Of a DNA stretch of 64,000 nucleotides, positions 53,518 to 63,828 are shown piece after piece. Where the stretch lies: positions 39,740,520 to 39,804,519 of the forward strand of contig NC_134467.1 of NCBI RefSeq assembly GCF_047948215.1. The letters run 5' to 3'. The position numbers were made by a program, and so were the translations under genes. Below the pieces are notes generated by a model, which saw only the letters and a program-made list of their open reading frames with translations, ran no database searches and was not told where the DNA came from. The stretch's first letter is position 1. The number at the start of each line of letters is the position of its first letter. Origin of the DNA: Lycorma delicatula (lineage: Eukaryota > Arthropoda > Insecta > Hemiptera > Fulgoridae).

Positions 53518-54175
53518 ATGTGGACGCCACATGACTTCCTTGGACGCCTATTAAATTACATATACACATTTTTTTTCTTTAAATGAAAAGTACATAAAAT
53601 TTTATTTCATTAATAACTTCTCATATTTTTATTTTATTTATTAGTTATTATTGAATTATTATTAATTGTAAAATTTTCTTTACAATCAGAGATTAATAAT
53701 TATTAATAAATCAATATATTTAAATTAAAAAAAAGGAGATGAAGTCGGATTCGAACCGATGTGTCTTCCTTTTGTAAGATCCAAATATTTTATTAATTAA
53801 AATTTTATTTGGCTATAACTCTGGAACCGTTAAAACTAAGTACCACTTATGATATATCGTTGAAAAATTCTCAATAATAACTTATTACTGCAGTTAAGAG
53901 AAAGTTGAAAATCCAATTTCTTTTAGATTTTGGGCTTTTTTTGGACACTTTTGGTCCAGTCGATTGCAATCTAAAGGAGAGATGCACAACTAGATGTGAC
54001 AACAGTCGTAAATCCAAAATTTCAACATCTTACGGTTAATTATTTTTTACTTATGCGAGATATGTGCGTACAGACGTCACGCCGAAACTAGTCAAAATGG
54101 ATTTAGGGATGGTCAAAATATCTCCTATGAAAACCCAAATTTTTTGCGATCTCAATACATCGTAATAGGAAGTAA
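53518..54175 (+). repeat. Family M, best uninterrupted copy
   Basis: Begins GATGTGGACGCCACATGACT, then CGCCTATTAAATTACATATA, the inverted tRNA-like box GGATTCGAACCGATGTG, TAACTCTGGAACC, GATATATCGTTGAAAAATTC, CAGTCGATTGCAATC, AGACGTCACGCCGAAACTAG, and ends AATAGGAAGTAAAAATT. No coding capacity. The minus-strand tRNA-like box suggests an old SINE joined to it, or pol III ancestry. Confidence 0.82.
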
Positions 54176-54179
54176 AAAT

Positions 54180-54400
54180 TAAGGAGGTGCGCAACTAGAC
54201 AATCCTAAATAAAAAATTTCAACATCCTACGGCTAATCGTTTTTGAGTTATGCGAGATACATACGTTCGTACAGACATCACACCGAAACTAGTCAAAATG
54301 TATTCAGGGATGATCAAAATTGATATTTTCATTGAAATCTGAAAACCGAAACTTTTCGCGATCACAATACTTCCTTTACATCGTAGATGAAAATAAAAAT
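54180..54400 (+). repeat. Tandem partial duplicate of family M
   Basis: Repeats the last third of the preceding copy from GCGCAACTAGACAATCC through CGTACAGACATCACACCG to ACAATACTTCCTTTACATCG. Confidence 0.8.
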
Positions 54401-54546
54401 AATTTCACAGTCCTGCGTAAAAGACTGGCTTTTGTTAATTTAATTTGGTTTAATATTGATAACAATAGATACCGCAGATAAAGAAACGAGAACGTTCCAA
54501 CTTGAATCAACAAAACGAATCACCCTTCTACCTTTCTTTTATATTT

Positions 54547-54667
54547 CTGTTTAGCCTCCGGAATCGCCGTAAGGTATTATTTCAGCGGATGATATGTATG
54601 AATGTAAATGAAGTGTAGTCTTGTACAGTCTCAGGTCGACCGTTCCTGAGGTGTGTGGTTAATTGAA
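54547..54667 (-). repeat. SINE-1 tail fragment
   Basis: Tail and half of the body (TTAGCCTCCGGAATCGCC to GTGTGGTTAATTGAA), then an abrupt switch to family Z. Confidence 0.82.
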
Positions 54668-54705
54668 TTGGTTGAAGTATATATTTATATATACATATGT
54701 ATATG

Positions 54706-55145
54706 CAAGGTGATTCAGGAGAATAGGGCAATACTTTGACAACTCATTCTAGAGGCTAAAAATAAGAAAAAAGTTCATATAAACATAGGTCCGAAAACGC
54801 TTCGTTAGCGAGTTATACAGGGTGAAAGATTTCGCCCGAGTATCAGTTCCTCCGGGTAAATTATGGTTTTCTGAAATTCTGGGAAAGTCAATTAAGGGGC
54901 AAATTCGATTGTTTTTTTATGGTTTTTCAGCTGGGAAATAAAAAAAAATAGGTCCCAGAACTGTATCTCTCTTAGTTTATAAGATATCTCATGTAAAACG
55001 CCAAAAATAGGGTCAAATATTTTTATGTTTGATGTACAATAACTTTGTTAAATTGGTAATAAATCATATATTTTTTAAACATAAATTGTAGAGAATTTAA
55101 TTATAAGAAGATTGATGTAAATAATTTCAACAAAAAACAAATAAA
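54706..55145 (+). repeat. Family Z copy, most complete
   Basis: GATTCAGGAGAATAGGGCAA, CTTTGACAACTCATTCTAGA, CTTCGTTAGCGAGTTATACA, GGGTGAAAGATTTCGCC, ACTGTATCTCTCTTAG and AATAACTTTGTTAAATTGG. No ORF. Function and class unknown. Confidence 0.6.
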
Positions 55146-55690
55146 ATTTTAAACATATCGACTTTTATTAACAACAAAACCGACGAAATGTTAGAAGAAA
55201 ATGTTACAAAAAAAAGAAAACAGATGTGTCTAGTAAGTACAATAATTTTACACCTACGGAAAACAAGTTGGCAACACTGATTTTTTTTCATCACAATTTG
55301 TTTAAATACTACTCATTGTTGTCAGTTAATTGTGGTAATATGTTAAATAACCTTTTGCTGATCAATCGTGTTTACAGTATTACGTCGAATTCTAATCGAA
55401 AAAATGTAAGAAAACTGTTAAGTTTAATAGCAAACTTATTTTTTTATAAATAAAAAATATTCAATCAACAATATTATATTTAGATTTTCATTAATAAATC
55501 CTGATAAAACAATAAATAAAAATTTTTATGAAAAATACTGTAGAAATGTACGATAAAGAATTAATTGTTGCCCAAAACTTAAATAAAGGAAGATAAGAAA
55601 ATTGAACAATATTTGTTAGACCAATCCGTTATATGATCGAATTAAAATAGTTCAATATAAAAGTCCAATAAAGATAAACAAAAAATTTAT
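55146..55690. other. AT-rich intergenic stretch
   Basis: A 75-codon ORF at 55226 has no recognisable feature and typical AT-rich composition; I do not call it. Confidence 0.4.
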
Positions 55691-56000
55691 TACAATCCTA
55701 AATCTAGCATCCCAATTGCCGCTTCGCCCGTGTTCTATGGTTGCTTGAGCTTCCCGTCACGATCAGAGGGTCATGGCTCGCTTCACTCTCCCTTGCCGTT
55801 TCCTTTTCCAATTTCTCTTCCCCCATTTCCCTTTCCCCTTCTTTTTTGTCTTCCATTTCCTTTTCCCCGTTTTTCTTTTTTCCATTTTCCCTTTTTACCC
55901 TCTTCCCTTTTTCGATTTTTCCCTTTCCCTCTTCTTCCCCGGGCGTAAATCGGTCCAGTAGTTTTTATATTTATAGCAGATACACATATCGGAAACATTA
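55691..56000 (-). repeat. Helitron-like family unit with homopyrimidine tract
   Basis: Inverted relative to the 21.3-23.0 kb array: CTTCGCCCGTGTTCTATGG, 150 bp of nearly pure C/T (55785-55938), then GGGCGTAAATCGGTCCAGTA and CAGATACACATATCGG. Overlapping ORFs here are low-complexity Pro/Phe/Ser artefacts. Confidence 0.68.
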
Positions 56001-56074
56001 TCATGGAATCGTGAAATATTTAATATAGCATATGTTGCTTTAACGCGCAACAGGTAGCGCTGTTAACAGGAAAT

Positions 56075-56247
56075 TTAGTTTTTATCGATTTGAACCCCTT
56101 AAAATCAATATTTTGCAAAATCCTTTCGTAATGCACGCCTATTTAAAGATACGAAGGTACCCTGAAAATTTCAAGTCTCTACCTATAATAGGTTTGGTTG
56201 TACGTTGATTATGAGTCAGTGAATCAGTCAGGACATTCTCTTTTATA
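56075..56247 (-). repeat. Family X copy, mariner at its end
   Basis: TTTTTATCGATTTGAACCCC to CAGTCAGGACATTCTCTTTT is the reverse complement of 63829-64000. The mariner element starts at the end of this block. Confidence 0.75.
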
Positions 56248-57556
56248 CGAGGTGCGACAATGAAGTAATGAGACTGATTTTTCTTTGCAAGATGTAGCAA
56301 CCCTGCAGCTTGCGTAGGCACACCATCTTTGACCTTGGTCTATAACCTACTTCTAGTCCAAGCGGCACATTGATGCAACTGCTCAGTCGTGAGTTGTGCT
56401 GTAATAACTGAACACGTATTTGTGTCTCTCGTCACAGAAATGAAACCGCAAAACATTTCGCAACGGTATGCCATTTCTTTTTGCGTTAAATCGGGTGAAA
56501 ACGCGACGACAACTTACGGTAAGCTTCAGAACGCTTTTGGAGAGGAGGATATGTCAAGAGCTCAAGTTTTTCAGTGGCATAAAATTTTTAGTGAAGGCAG
56601 AACGAATGTTGAAGATGAAGACCGCAGTGGACGACCATCAACCTCACGGACAGATGTCAACTTGACCAGGGTGCGTAAAATCGTACGATCTGATCGAAGA
56701 TTATCCGTGAAAATGATCGCAGAAGAACTCAACATCGATCGAGAAACGGTTCGTCTAATATTAACTGAAGATCTTGGTATGAGAAAGATTTTTGCAAAAA
56801 TGGTCCCAAAAATCTCACACAACTACAGCGAGAAACACGGAAAAATGTGGCAGCCGATCTGTTAGAGCAAACGGAAAACGATCCAGATTTGTTGAGCCGT
56901 GTTATCACTGGCGATGAAAGTTGGTTTATTCAATACGATCCAGAGACAAAACGCCAACGTTCGCAATGGTGCTCAAAGGGATCACCCAGACCATAAAAAG
57001 CTCAAAGTCAAAAGTGAAATGCACGCTTGTGTGCTTCTTCGATTCCAAGGGAATTGTTCATAAAGAGTGGGTGCCTCCTGGATAAAGAGTTAACCGATAT
57101 TTCTACAAAGAAATTTTAGAAAGACTTCGTAAACGAGTTCTTTGTGTCCGTGCCGACATTGCTGATAATTGGATTCTGCATTACGATAATGCGCCATCCC
57201 AAACTGCTCTGTCAGTTCAGCGATTTTTAACCTCAAAACAAATTTCAGTACTACCACAGCCACCTTATTCACCAGATATCGCTCCGTGCGACTTTTTTTC
57301 TATTTACAAGAGTGAAAATGGGGATCAAGGGACACCATTTTCAAACAACACAAGATGTCCAAAAAGCTGTGACGAGAGTCTTGGAGGATATTACAAAAGA
57401 TGAGTTCCAGAAATGTTATCATCAATGGCAGAAGCGCTGGAATAAGTGTGTGCAATCAGAGAGGAACTACTTTGAAGGAGACAACACTAAACATGACTAA
57501 AACGGTAAGCAACATTTTTTTTCACATCAGTCTCATTACTTTATTGTCGCACCTCG
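56248..57556 (+). mobile_element. Mariner element (DD34D type), 1309 bp
   Basis: Termini CGAGGTGCGACAATGAAGTA and complement, about 32 bp with a mismatch or two; TA at 56246-56247 and 57557-57558. Size is that of a full-length classical mariner. Confidence 0.96.
56440..57498 (+). pseudogene. Mariner transposase, broken
   Basis: The start at 56440 (MKPQNISQRYAISFCVKSGE) gives the usual mariner N-terminus: first HTH, then RTNVEDEDRSGRPSTSRTDV and the second HTH (RRLSVKMIAEELNIDRETV). A frameshift near 56820 and stops near 56995 and 57084 break it, and another frameshift occurs near 57300. Catalytic positions are all present: VITGDESWF (first Asp), HYDNAPSQTA (second Asp), YSPDIAPCDFF (third Asp), with 34 residues between the second and third. 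C-terminus NYFEGDNTKHD, ends at 57500. Confidence 0.94.
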
Positions 57557-57558
57557 TA

Positions 57559-57769
57559 TAGTTTATTTGGGGGTCAATTTTATAAAAAGTTTGCAAAAAT
57601 AATCTCACTTTATATTAAATTCAGGACAATAATTGTACAATAAAATTTTATCGTAATTTACCCTCAAAAAAAAAAGGTAAATTTTTATTGTTTATTCATC
57701 CATTTAACACAGTAAACGTAATCAAATCAAAAGATTTTCTTAGGAAGTGATTTCACGGGTGGAAAGCAT
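57559..57769. repeat. Family Y-like traces
   Basis: ACACAGTAAACGTAATC and TTTTCTTAGGAAGTGATTTC recall the family Y blocks at 3240-3300. Weak. Confidence 0.35.
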
Positions 57770-57812
57770 AAAACACCATTTTCTAATTTATTTCCTCCGT
57801 ATAATTCTTCAA
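57770..57812 (-). mobile_element. LINE-A sliver
   Basis: CACCATTTTCTAATTTATTT, then CCTCCGTATAATTCTTCAAT, matches the LINE-A linker at 19247-19290. Confidence 0.75.
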
Positions 57813-57825
57813 TATATCTCATTAT

Positions 57826-57853
57826 GTCTCATTACTTTATTGTCGCACCTCAT
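57826..57853. repeat. Solo mariner terminal repeat
   Basis: GTCTCATTACTTTATTGTCG, then CACCTCATATA, is nearly identical to the right end of the mariner 280 bp upstream. No other part of a second copy is seen. Confidence 0.8.
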
Positions 57854-57856
57854 ATA

Positions 57857-57890
<34 letters not shown>
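57857..57890. repeat. (TA)n microsatellite
   Basis: Direct reading. Confidence 0.95.
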
Positions 57891-57891
<1 letters not shown>

Positions 57892-58705
57892 TGAATGATG
57901 GTATTTTTGTACTCCTCATACGTCATAACATAAAGAAAATTAATTTTCACCCCTTCCCTCAATCACACTATGAATACCGAAAATAATATTGTATTTTTAT
58001 AGGAAAAGTTGGTAAAATAATATTTTTCACGTTTAGTTTTTCATTGGAAAATCTTTTTACATAATCAATTCACATTGGTTCATTCATATTAATAAAAATG
58101 ACAAATTATTAACTTGTAAAATATAATTCATAATTTATTATATTTCAATTCTTTATTAATTTACTACTCAAATGTGTGCGTGTTTGCATTAAATAGTAGT
58201 TTTCATTTTATTGATATCTTATACATACGTTTATAGTAATTATGTATTACTAGTAAAAAGAAAAAAAAAACAGATTTGAATAAGTTCCAAGTCATGTTAT
58301 CAAATATAATGTATTATTTATTTTTAATTTTTTACATGTTTATTTTTGCTCATCTATACAATTAAAGGCGCCATTTATCTGGCGCCATGTGTTTATTACA
58401 ATTATTATTATTATTATTTTTTATTTATATATTTACAGTTCACCAATTTTAATATGTGTCATGACATTAAGTTTTATAATTATTTATTTTGTATTATCTT
58501 TCATTTTTATTTTGCAATTAAAATTCTTATTAGGTTACGTAAGCGAATTTTAAATATATTATTATAAGAATAAAAATAAATTTTACCCTGAATTTCTCCT
58601 ATATTTATATATTAATGACCGTAACGTTTAACCAGTTAATTAATTTTATTTCTCTAATAAAATTAACTCCCGATTTATAAAATTGATAAATTTAACCGAT
58701 TCTTT
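57891..58705. other. AT-rich intergenic stretch
   Basis: A short hairpin GGCGCCATTTATCTGGCGCC at 58369 (inverted GGCGCC ends). No gene; the 73-codon ORF over it has no recognisable feature. Confidence 0.45.
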
Positions 58706-60767
58706 TTTTTTGTCTTCAGTCATTTGACTGGTTTGATGCAGCTCTCCAAGATTCCCTATCTAGTGCTAGTCGTTTCATTTCAGTATTCCCTCTACATCCT
58801 ACATCCCTAACAATTTGTTTTACATATTTCAAATGTGGCCTGCCTACACAATTTTTTCCTTCTACCTGTCCTTCCAATATTAAAGCGACTATTCCAGGAT
58901 GCCTTAGTATGTGGCCTATAAGTCTGTCTCTTTTTTTAACTATATTTTTCCAAATGCTTCTTTCTTCATCTATTTGCCGCAATACCTCTTCATTTGTCAC
59001 TTTATCCACCCATCTGATTTTTAACATTCTCCTATAGCACCGCATTTCAAAAGCTTCTAATCTTTTCTTCTCAGATACTCTGATCGTCCAACTTTCACTT
59101 ACATATAAAGCGACACTCCAAACATACACTTTCAAAAATCTTTTCCTGACATTTAAATTAATTTTTGATGTAGACAAATTATATTTCTTACTGAAGGCTC
59201 GTTTCGCTTGTGCTATTCGGCATTTTATATCGCTCATGCTTCGTCCATCTTTAGTAATTCTACTTCCCAAATAACAAAATTCTTCTACCTCCATAATCTT
59301 TTATTCTCCTATTTTCACATTCAGTGGTCCATCTTTGTTATTTCTACTACATTTCATTACTTTTGTTTTCTTCTTGTTTATTTTCATGCGATAGTTCTTG
59401 CGTAGGACTTCATCTATGCCGTTCATTGTTTCTTCTAAATCCTTTTTATTCTCGGCTAGAATTACTATATCATCAGCAAATCGTAGCATCTTTATCTTTT
59501 CACCTTGTGCTGTTACTCCGAATCTAAATTGTTCTTTAACATCATTAACTGCTAGATCCATGTAAAGATTAAAAAGTAACGGAGATAGTGAACATCCTTG
59601 TCGGACTCCCTTTCTTATTACGGCTTCTTTCTTATGTTCTTCAATTATTACTGTTGCTGTTTGGTTCCTGTACATGTTAGCAATTGTTCTTCTATCTCTG
59701 TATTTGAACCCTAATTTTTTTTAAATGCTGAACATTTTATTCGAGTCTACGTTATCGAATGCCTTTTCTGGGTCTATAAACGCCAAGTATGTTGGTTTGT
59801 TTTTCTTTAATCTTCCTTCTACTATTAATCTGAGGCCTAAAATTGCTTCCCTTGTCCCTATACTTTTCCTGAAACTAAATTGGTCTTCTCTTAACACTTC
59901 TTGCACTCTCCTCTCAATTCTTCTGTATAGAATTCTAGTTATGATTTTTGATGCATGACTAGTTAAACTAATTGTTCTGTATTCTTCACATTTATCTGCC
60001 CCTGCTTTCTTCGGTATCATGACTATAACACTTTTTTTTAAGTCTGTCGGAATTCTATCGACTTTACTTTTCGTATTATATATTGGTGTACCATCATTGT
60101 TTAACACATTATTAGATTTTAATTTATGTACCCCAAAATGTTCCTTAACTTTCCTGTATGCTCCATCTATTTTACCAATGTTCATTTCTCTTTCCACTTC
60201 TAAACACTTTTCTTTAATCCAGTCTTCTTTCACCAGTTTGCACTTCCTGTTTATAGTATTTCTTAATTGCCGATATTTCCTTTTACTTTCTTCATCACTA
60301 GCATTTTTATATTTTCTACGTTCATCCATCAGCTGCAATATATCGTCTGAAACTCAAGGTTTTCTACCAGTTCTCTTTATTCAGCCTAAGTTTGCTTTTG
60401 CTGATTTAAGATTTTCCTTTTTAATATTCTCCCATTTTTTTTCTACATTTTCTACCTTATCTTTTTTACTCAGACCTCATGCGATGTCCTCCTCAAAAAT
60501 CTTCTTTACCTCCTCTTCCTCAAGTTTCTCTAAATTCCACCGATTCATCTGACACCTTTTCTTCAGGTTTTTAAACCCTAATCTACATTTCATTATCACT
60601 AAATTATGGTCGCTATCAATGTCTACTCCACGGTAAGTTTTGCAGTCAACGAGTTGATTTCTAAATCTTTGCTTAACTATGATATAATCTATCTGATACC
60701 TTGCAGTATCGCCTGGCTTTTTCCAAGTGTATATTCTTCTATTATGATTAACTGGTTCAGATAATTT
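58706..60767 (-). mobile_element. LINE-A, 2.06 kb, longest copy
   Basis: Runs from the A-run end at 58706 upstream into the APE endonuclease at 60767, where it is 5'-truncated beside a family M variant. It is the only copy here showing endonuclease sequence. Confidence 0.93.
58716..60760 (-). pseudogene. LINE-A endonuclease-RT polyprotein, broken
   Basis: In order on the minus strand: APE endonuclease C-terminal motifs RRIYTWKKPGDTARYQIDYI and GVDIDSDHNLVIMK (60600-60745); a basic linker with two stops; 60338-59721 open (MQLMDERRKYKNASDEESKR, KKSVIVMIPKKAG, EDQFSFRKSIGTREAI, AFIDPEKAFDNV); 59675-59301 (GVRQGCSLSPLLFNLYM, LRFADDIVILAEN, FADD intact); 59294-58716 (EEFCYLGSRITKDGRSMSD to SNQSND). 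Frameshifts separate the last three. Compared with the copy at 17711, about 80-100 codons are missing between NTKSKVD and LKKSVIV, with the frame kept. Confidence 0.93.
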
Positions 60768-60914
60768 GAATTTTTAAAAAAAAAATTTCTAGACGATACA
60801 CAGAGTAAAAAATCTGATGTAGACACCATATGACTTCTTTGTATGCCTATTATTATTAGATTGAATTAATAATAAAACCAAAAATAATTAAAAAAATAAT
60901 ATGTAATTTAGTTT

Positions 60915-60953
<39 letters not shown>

Positions 60954-61077
60954 TTTTTGCTACACTTCATTTAAACTTATTTTATTTGAAAGTGAAATAC
61001 GAATTCGTTAATAAAGTGGACAGTTACACAATTGTTAAAATATTAGTTTTTATTTACATCAAATATTTATACTATTA

Positions 61078-61421
61078 CTAGCGGACCTGACAGACGTTAT
61101 CCTGTTCAAACATTGTAAATCAAAAAATTTAAAAAAAATTCAAATAAACTATAAATTATTTGGACCGTTTTGATGAAAAAAATCTGTAAAAAAAAATATT
61201 TTTAAAATACCTAACGCCACCACGCGTAATGTTATCACAACTCAACCTATGAGATCTTTCAGCATTCTGTCGAGAGCTTCAAATGAACGCTTGTGAGCCA
61301 AAGTACATTCATTCCAGATAATAATTTTGCGTTTTCTCAAAACTTCAGCCATGCCTGAATGCTTCTTTATGTTACACATTTCGTCTGGATTTTTGTGAAT
61401 GTTCAATGGCAACTTGAATGG
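61078..61421 (-). mobile_element. Helitron 3' fragment
   Basis: On the minus strand it ends GTCAGGTCCGCTAG and is followed by T, as expected for a Helitron 3' end (CTRR, inserted between A and T). Its upstream part encodes a helicase piece. The host repeat resumes on both sides. The 5' end (TC) is not present, so most of the element has been lost. Confidence 0.75.
61242..61421 (-). pseudogene. Helitron PIF1-like helicase fragment
   Basis: A 60-codon frame (59 residues and a stop) with strong PIF1/Helitron helicase motifs: FKLPLNIHKNPDEMCNIKK, HSGMAEVLRKRK, then IIIWNECTLAHKRSFEALDR. The last holds the Walker B motif, in which the family's Asp-Glu-Cys appears as Asn-Glu-Cys. The Walker A segment and all the rest of the Rep-helicase protein are missing, and the frame stops right after LDRMLKDLIG. 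Confidence 0.85.
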
Positions 61422-61612
61422 TTACTCTTTAAATAAATGTATGTCTTATATTATTTAATACTTACGCAAAAAAATTTGGTTTTCAGATTTCAACGGAAAT
61501 ATCCGTTCTGACCATCCCTGAGCCCATTTTGACCAATTTCGGCGTGACGTCTGTATGTATATATCTCGTATAACTCAGAAACGATTAGCCGAAGTATTTT
61601 GAAATTTTGATT

Positions 61613-62482
61613 TCGAGAATCTCGATTTAATCTCCTTCAAAGTACTGTCCTTGGCTAGCAATGCACTTATCCCAACGTTGACTCCATGACTGGAGGCATT
61701 TCTGGAAGGCGTCTTTCGGAAGGGCTTTCAGCTGCTCGGTCGTGGCCCTCTCAATGTCAGCAATGGTGTCAAAACGGTTTCCTTTAAGCACAGTTTTAAT
61801 TTTTGGGAAGAGCCAAAAGTCGCATGGTGCTAAATCCGGTGAGTATGGCGGATGTGGACAGAAAGGAACACTTTTTTCCACCAAAAACTCGCGAATGAAA
61901 AGCGAGGTGTGACACGACGCGTTGTCGTGGTGAAGAAGAAAGCCATCGGTCCATTTTTCTGGTCGCTTTCTTCGTACGTCGTTTCGCAAACGTTGCAGTA
62001 CACCCTTATAAAATTCAGAGTTTACAGTTGTTCCCCTTGGAACAAACTCTGATCGCACTATCAAAAAAAAACAACGAGCATGACCTTGATGTTGGATTTT
62101 GACTGACGTGCCGTTTTAGGGGGAGGAGATGAACCGGGTTTTCCATTGGGTACTCTGCATTTTGGTCTCAGGGTCATAGCCGTAGACCCAACTTTCATCT
62201 CTAGTTACAATTTTGGCCATGAAGTCCGGATCTGCATGAAGACGACCCTTCAACCCCGTGAAAATTGACACATGATTTTCAAAATCCATGTTGCGCGACA
62301 GACACGATAAACACAACCTCGCTCTAGCGGCTCTGACAGCTGACTGGCAAGCTCGAACGTGTTACAACTTGTCCCTGCCTGTCTCAGTTGATCACGCTAT
62401 TGGACAAATTACAGCATATGGATGTAGCGTCGGCAGTTGCCGCTATAAAAATTCATTCACCGTATTTTTTGATCAGACCTCG
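61613..62482 (-). mobile_element. Mariner element, one end and N-terminus lost
   Basis: The minus-strand 5' end CGAGGTCTGATCAAAAAATA is at 62482, next to TA. The other terminal repeat is missing: transposase sequence runs directly into a family M end at about 61612. At 870 bp it is shorter than a full mariner. Confidence 0.85.
61624..62290 (-). pseudogene. Mariner transposase, N-terminal deletion
   Basis: The start (MDFENHVSIF at 62289) is followed after about 12 codons by GRLHADPDFMAKIVTRDESW, so the two DNA-binding helix-turn-helix units have been deleted. First Asp in VTRDESWVYGYD, then a T-run frameshift near 62065; the second frame goes SEFVPRGTTVNSEFYKGVLQ, HHDNASCHTS (second Asp), PYSPDLAPCDFWLFP (third Asp, 34 residues later) and ends at GQYFEGD. 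The second part (62064-61627) is uninterrupted for 145 codons. DD34D, classical mariner. Confidence 0.93.
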
Positions 62483-62484
62483 TA

Positions 62485-62530
62485 TATACTCAAATTTAGT
62501 AATTGCGAAGTATTGCCGGATCTGCTATTA
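62485..62530 (+). repeat. Helitron-like terminus
   Basis: ACTCAAATTTAGTAATTGCG, then AAGTATTGCCGGATCTGCTA, matches the family end at 22987-23020 and 22421-22452. The mariner sits directly beside it. Confidence 0.6.
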
Positions 62531-63828
62531 AATTAATAAAAATTATCAGATTGCATTAATTTGCACAAACGTACTACCGGGTTAATTGTTTATAATAACT
62601 CGATTATTTGTCAACGGAATTTTACAAATTAGGTGCCATTTTGTTCATAATAAAACGCTTAATAAATTTTTTAATAAGTAAAAATTTGATGAAAAAAATA
62701 ATAACAAAAATATTGAAGGTTAAAAAATTAAGATAACCTATATTTTTTCAAATTTTTTAAGTTGTCGTGGTCAAAATTTTTTATTTTGTAAAACAAGACA
62801 CTAGTGTTAGATTTGTCAAATTTATTTAACATAGGTTTACCCGTTCCTGAGAAATAATCTTTTTTAATAATTACAAAATGGCGTTCAAAGAAAAATAGGA
62901 CTTGTGTCGATATGAACGTTTTTGTTCATTTTGGTGTTCTGATTTAGTACCTAAATTTAGGAAAATACGTCCGGGAACAGTTTGTATATAAAATCATTAA
63001 GCAGAAAGCTTTTAGAAATACTATTTACCTAAAAAGAATACATATATTAATAATTTTTCAGCATATGGTGCGAAATTTAAAATTATCAATATATATATAC
63101 TGTAAAAAGCTATTATTGGATTTAAGGTAGTGCTTTCGACTTAACTTGTTCTTTTAAAACATCGTTTGACATTTCTCCAGCTTTCACTCAGATGTATATA
63201 TATATGTACGTGTGTATTTATGTTTATAGTATGTGTATTATATAGTAATAATCGCTAATGCAGTTCAAGACTGGCGCTATGATGTTGTTTTATGCTCACA
63301 CAAGTCATGGTGTATCCTTATTTGGTACTGGCGCTCCGTTTGCCGTAAATGGTTAGTGTTTGTAAGTCCCGCTTATCTGTTTGACCGCATATACGTGTAT
63401 ATATATATATATATGTGTGTGTGTGTGCATATGTGTGCCACAATGTATCAACTTTATTAACTGTCTCCTAGTTTATTGAAACAACATAACGTTCAAACCA
63501 ATTCTATGGCGCCCCATTTAATATATATATTTATATATATATATACATATTATAAAGATTGTATTATTAACTAACGGAAATAGTTTTAGGGTAATTTATT
63601 TTTTATGGTATTAAAAAAATAAATAACACGAAATATATTCTTTTTCAGTAATTTTTGGTTGTTTATTTATATTTAAATAAAAAAATAAATAAAACATTTA
63701 AATCGGTACCATTTTGAAATGTAAATTTGTCAAACTTTGTTTCGTAGTTGTCGAATAATCTGATACTAAATTCAGTTAAAAATATATGATACGTAATATT
63801 GAAATAAAATCAATTAAAATATCTCTCT
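62531..63828. other. AT-rich intergenic stretch
   Basis: About 1.3 kb with TA runs near 63395 and 63520-63545 and a short GT run. The 75-codon ORF at 63233 has no recognisable feature. Confidence 0.45.

Larger units (their letters stand above)
60803..61612 (+). repeat. Family M variant with a Helitron insertion
   Basis: ATCTGATGTAGACACCATAT and CTTCTTTGTATGCC start it, then a TA tract (60918-60946), CTACACTTCATTTAAACTTA and AAAGTGGACAGTTACACAAT as at 48843-49070. After the Helitron fragment (61078-61421) it resumes at TTACTCTTTAAATAAATGTA. From 61465 a minus-oriented family M end follows (TTTTCAGATTTCAACGGAAA, TTTCGGCGTGACGTCTG). Confidence 0.7.

Noticed and set aside
55730..56028. Overlapping Pro/Phe/Ser-rich ORFs
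   Set aside because: Three frames are open at once through a C/T-only tract, a composition artefact.
60019..60552. 177-codon plus-strand ORF
   Set aside because: Antisense of the LINE-A coding region.
63233..63460. 75-codon ORF
   Set aside because: No recognisable feature; its end is translated TA/GT microsatellite.
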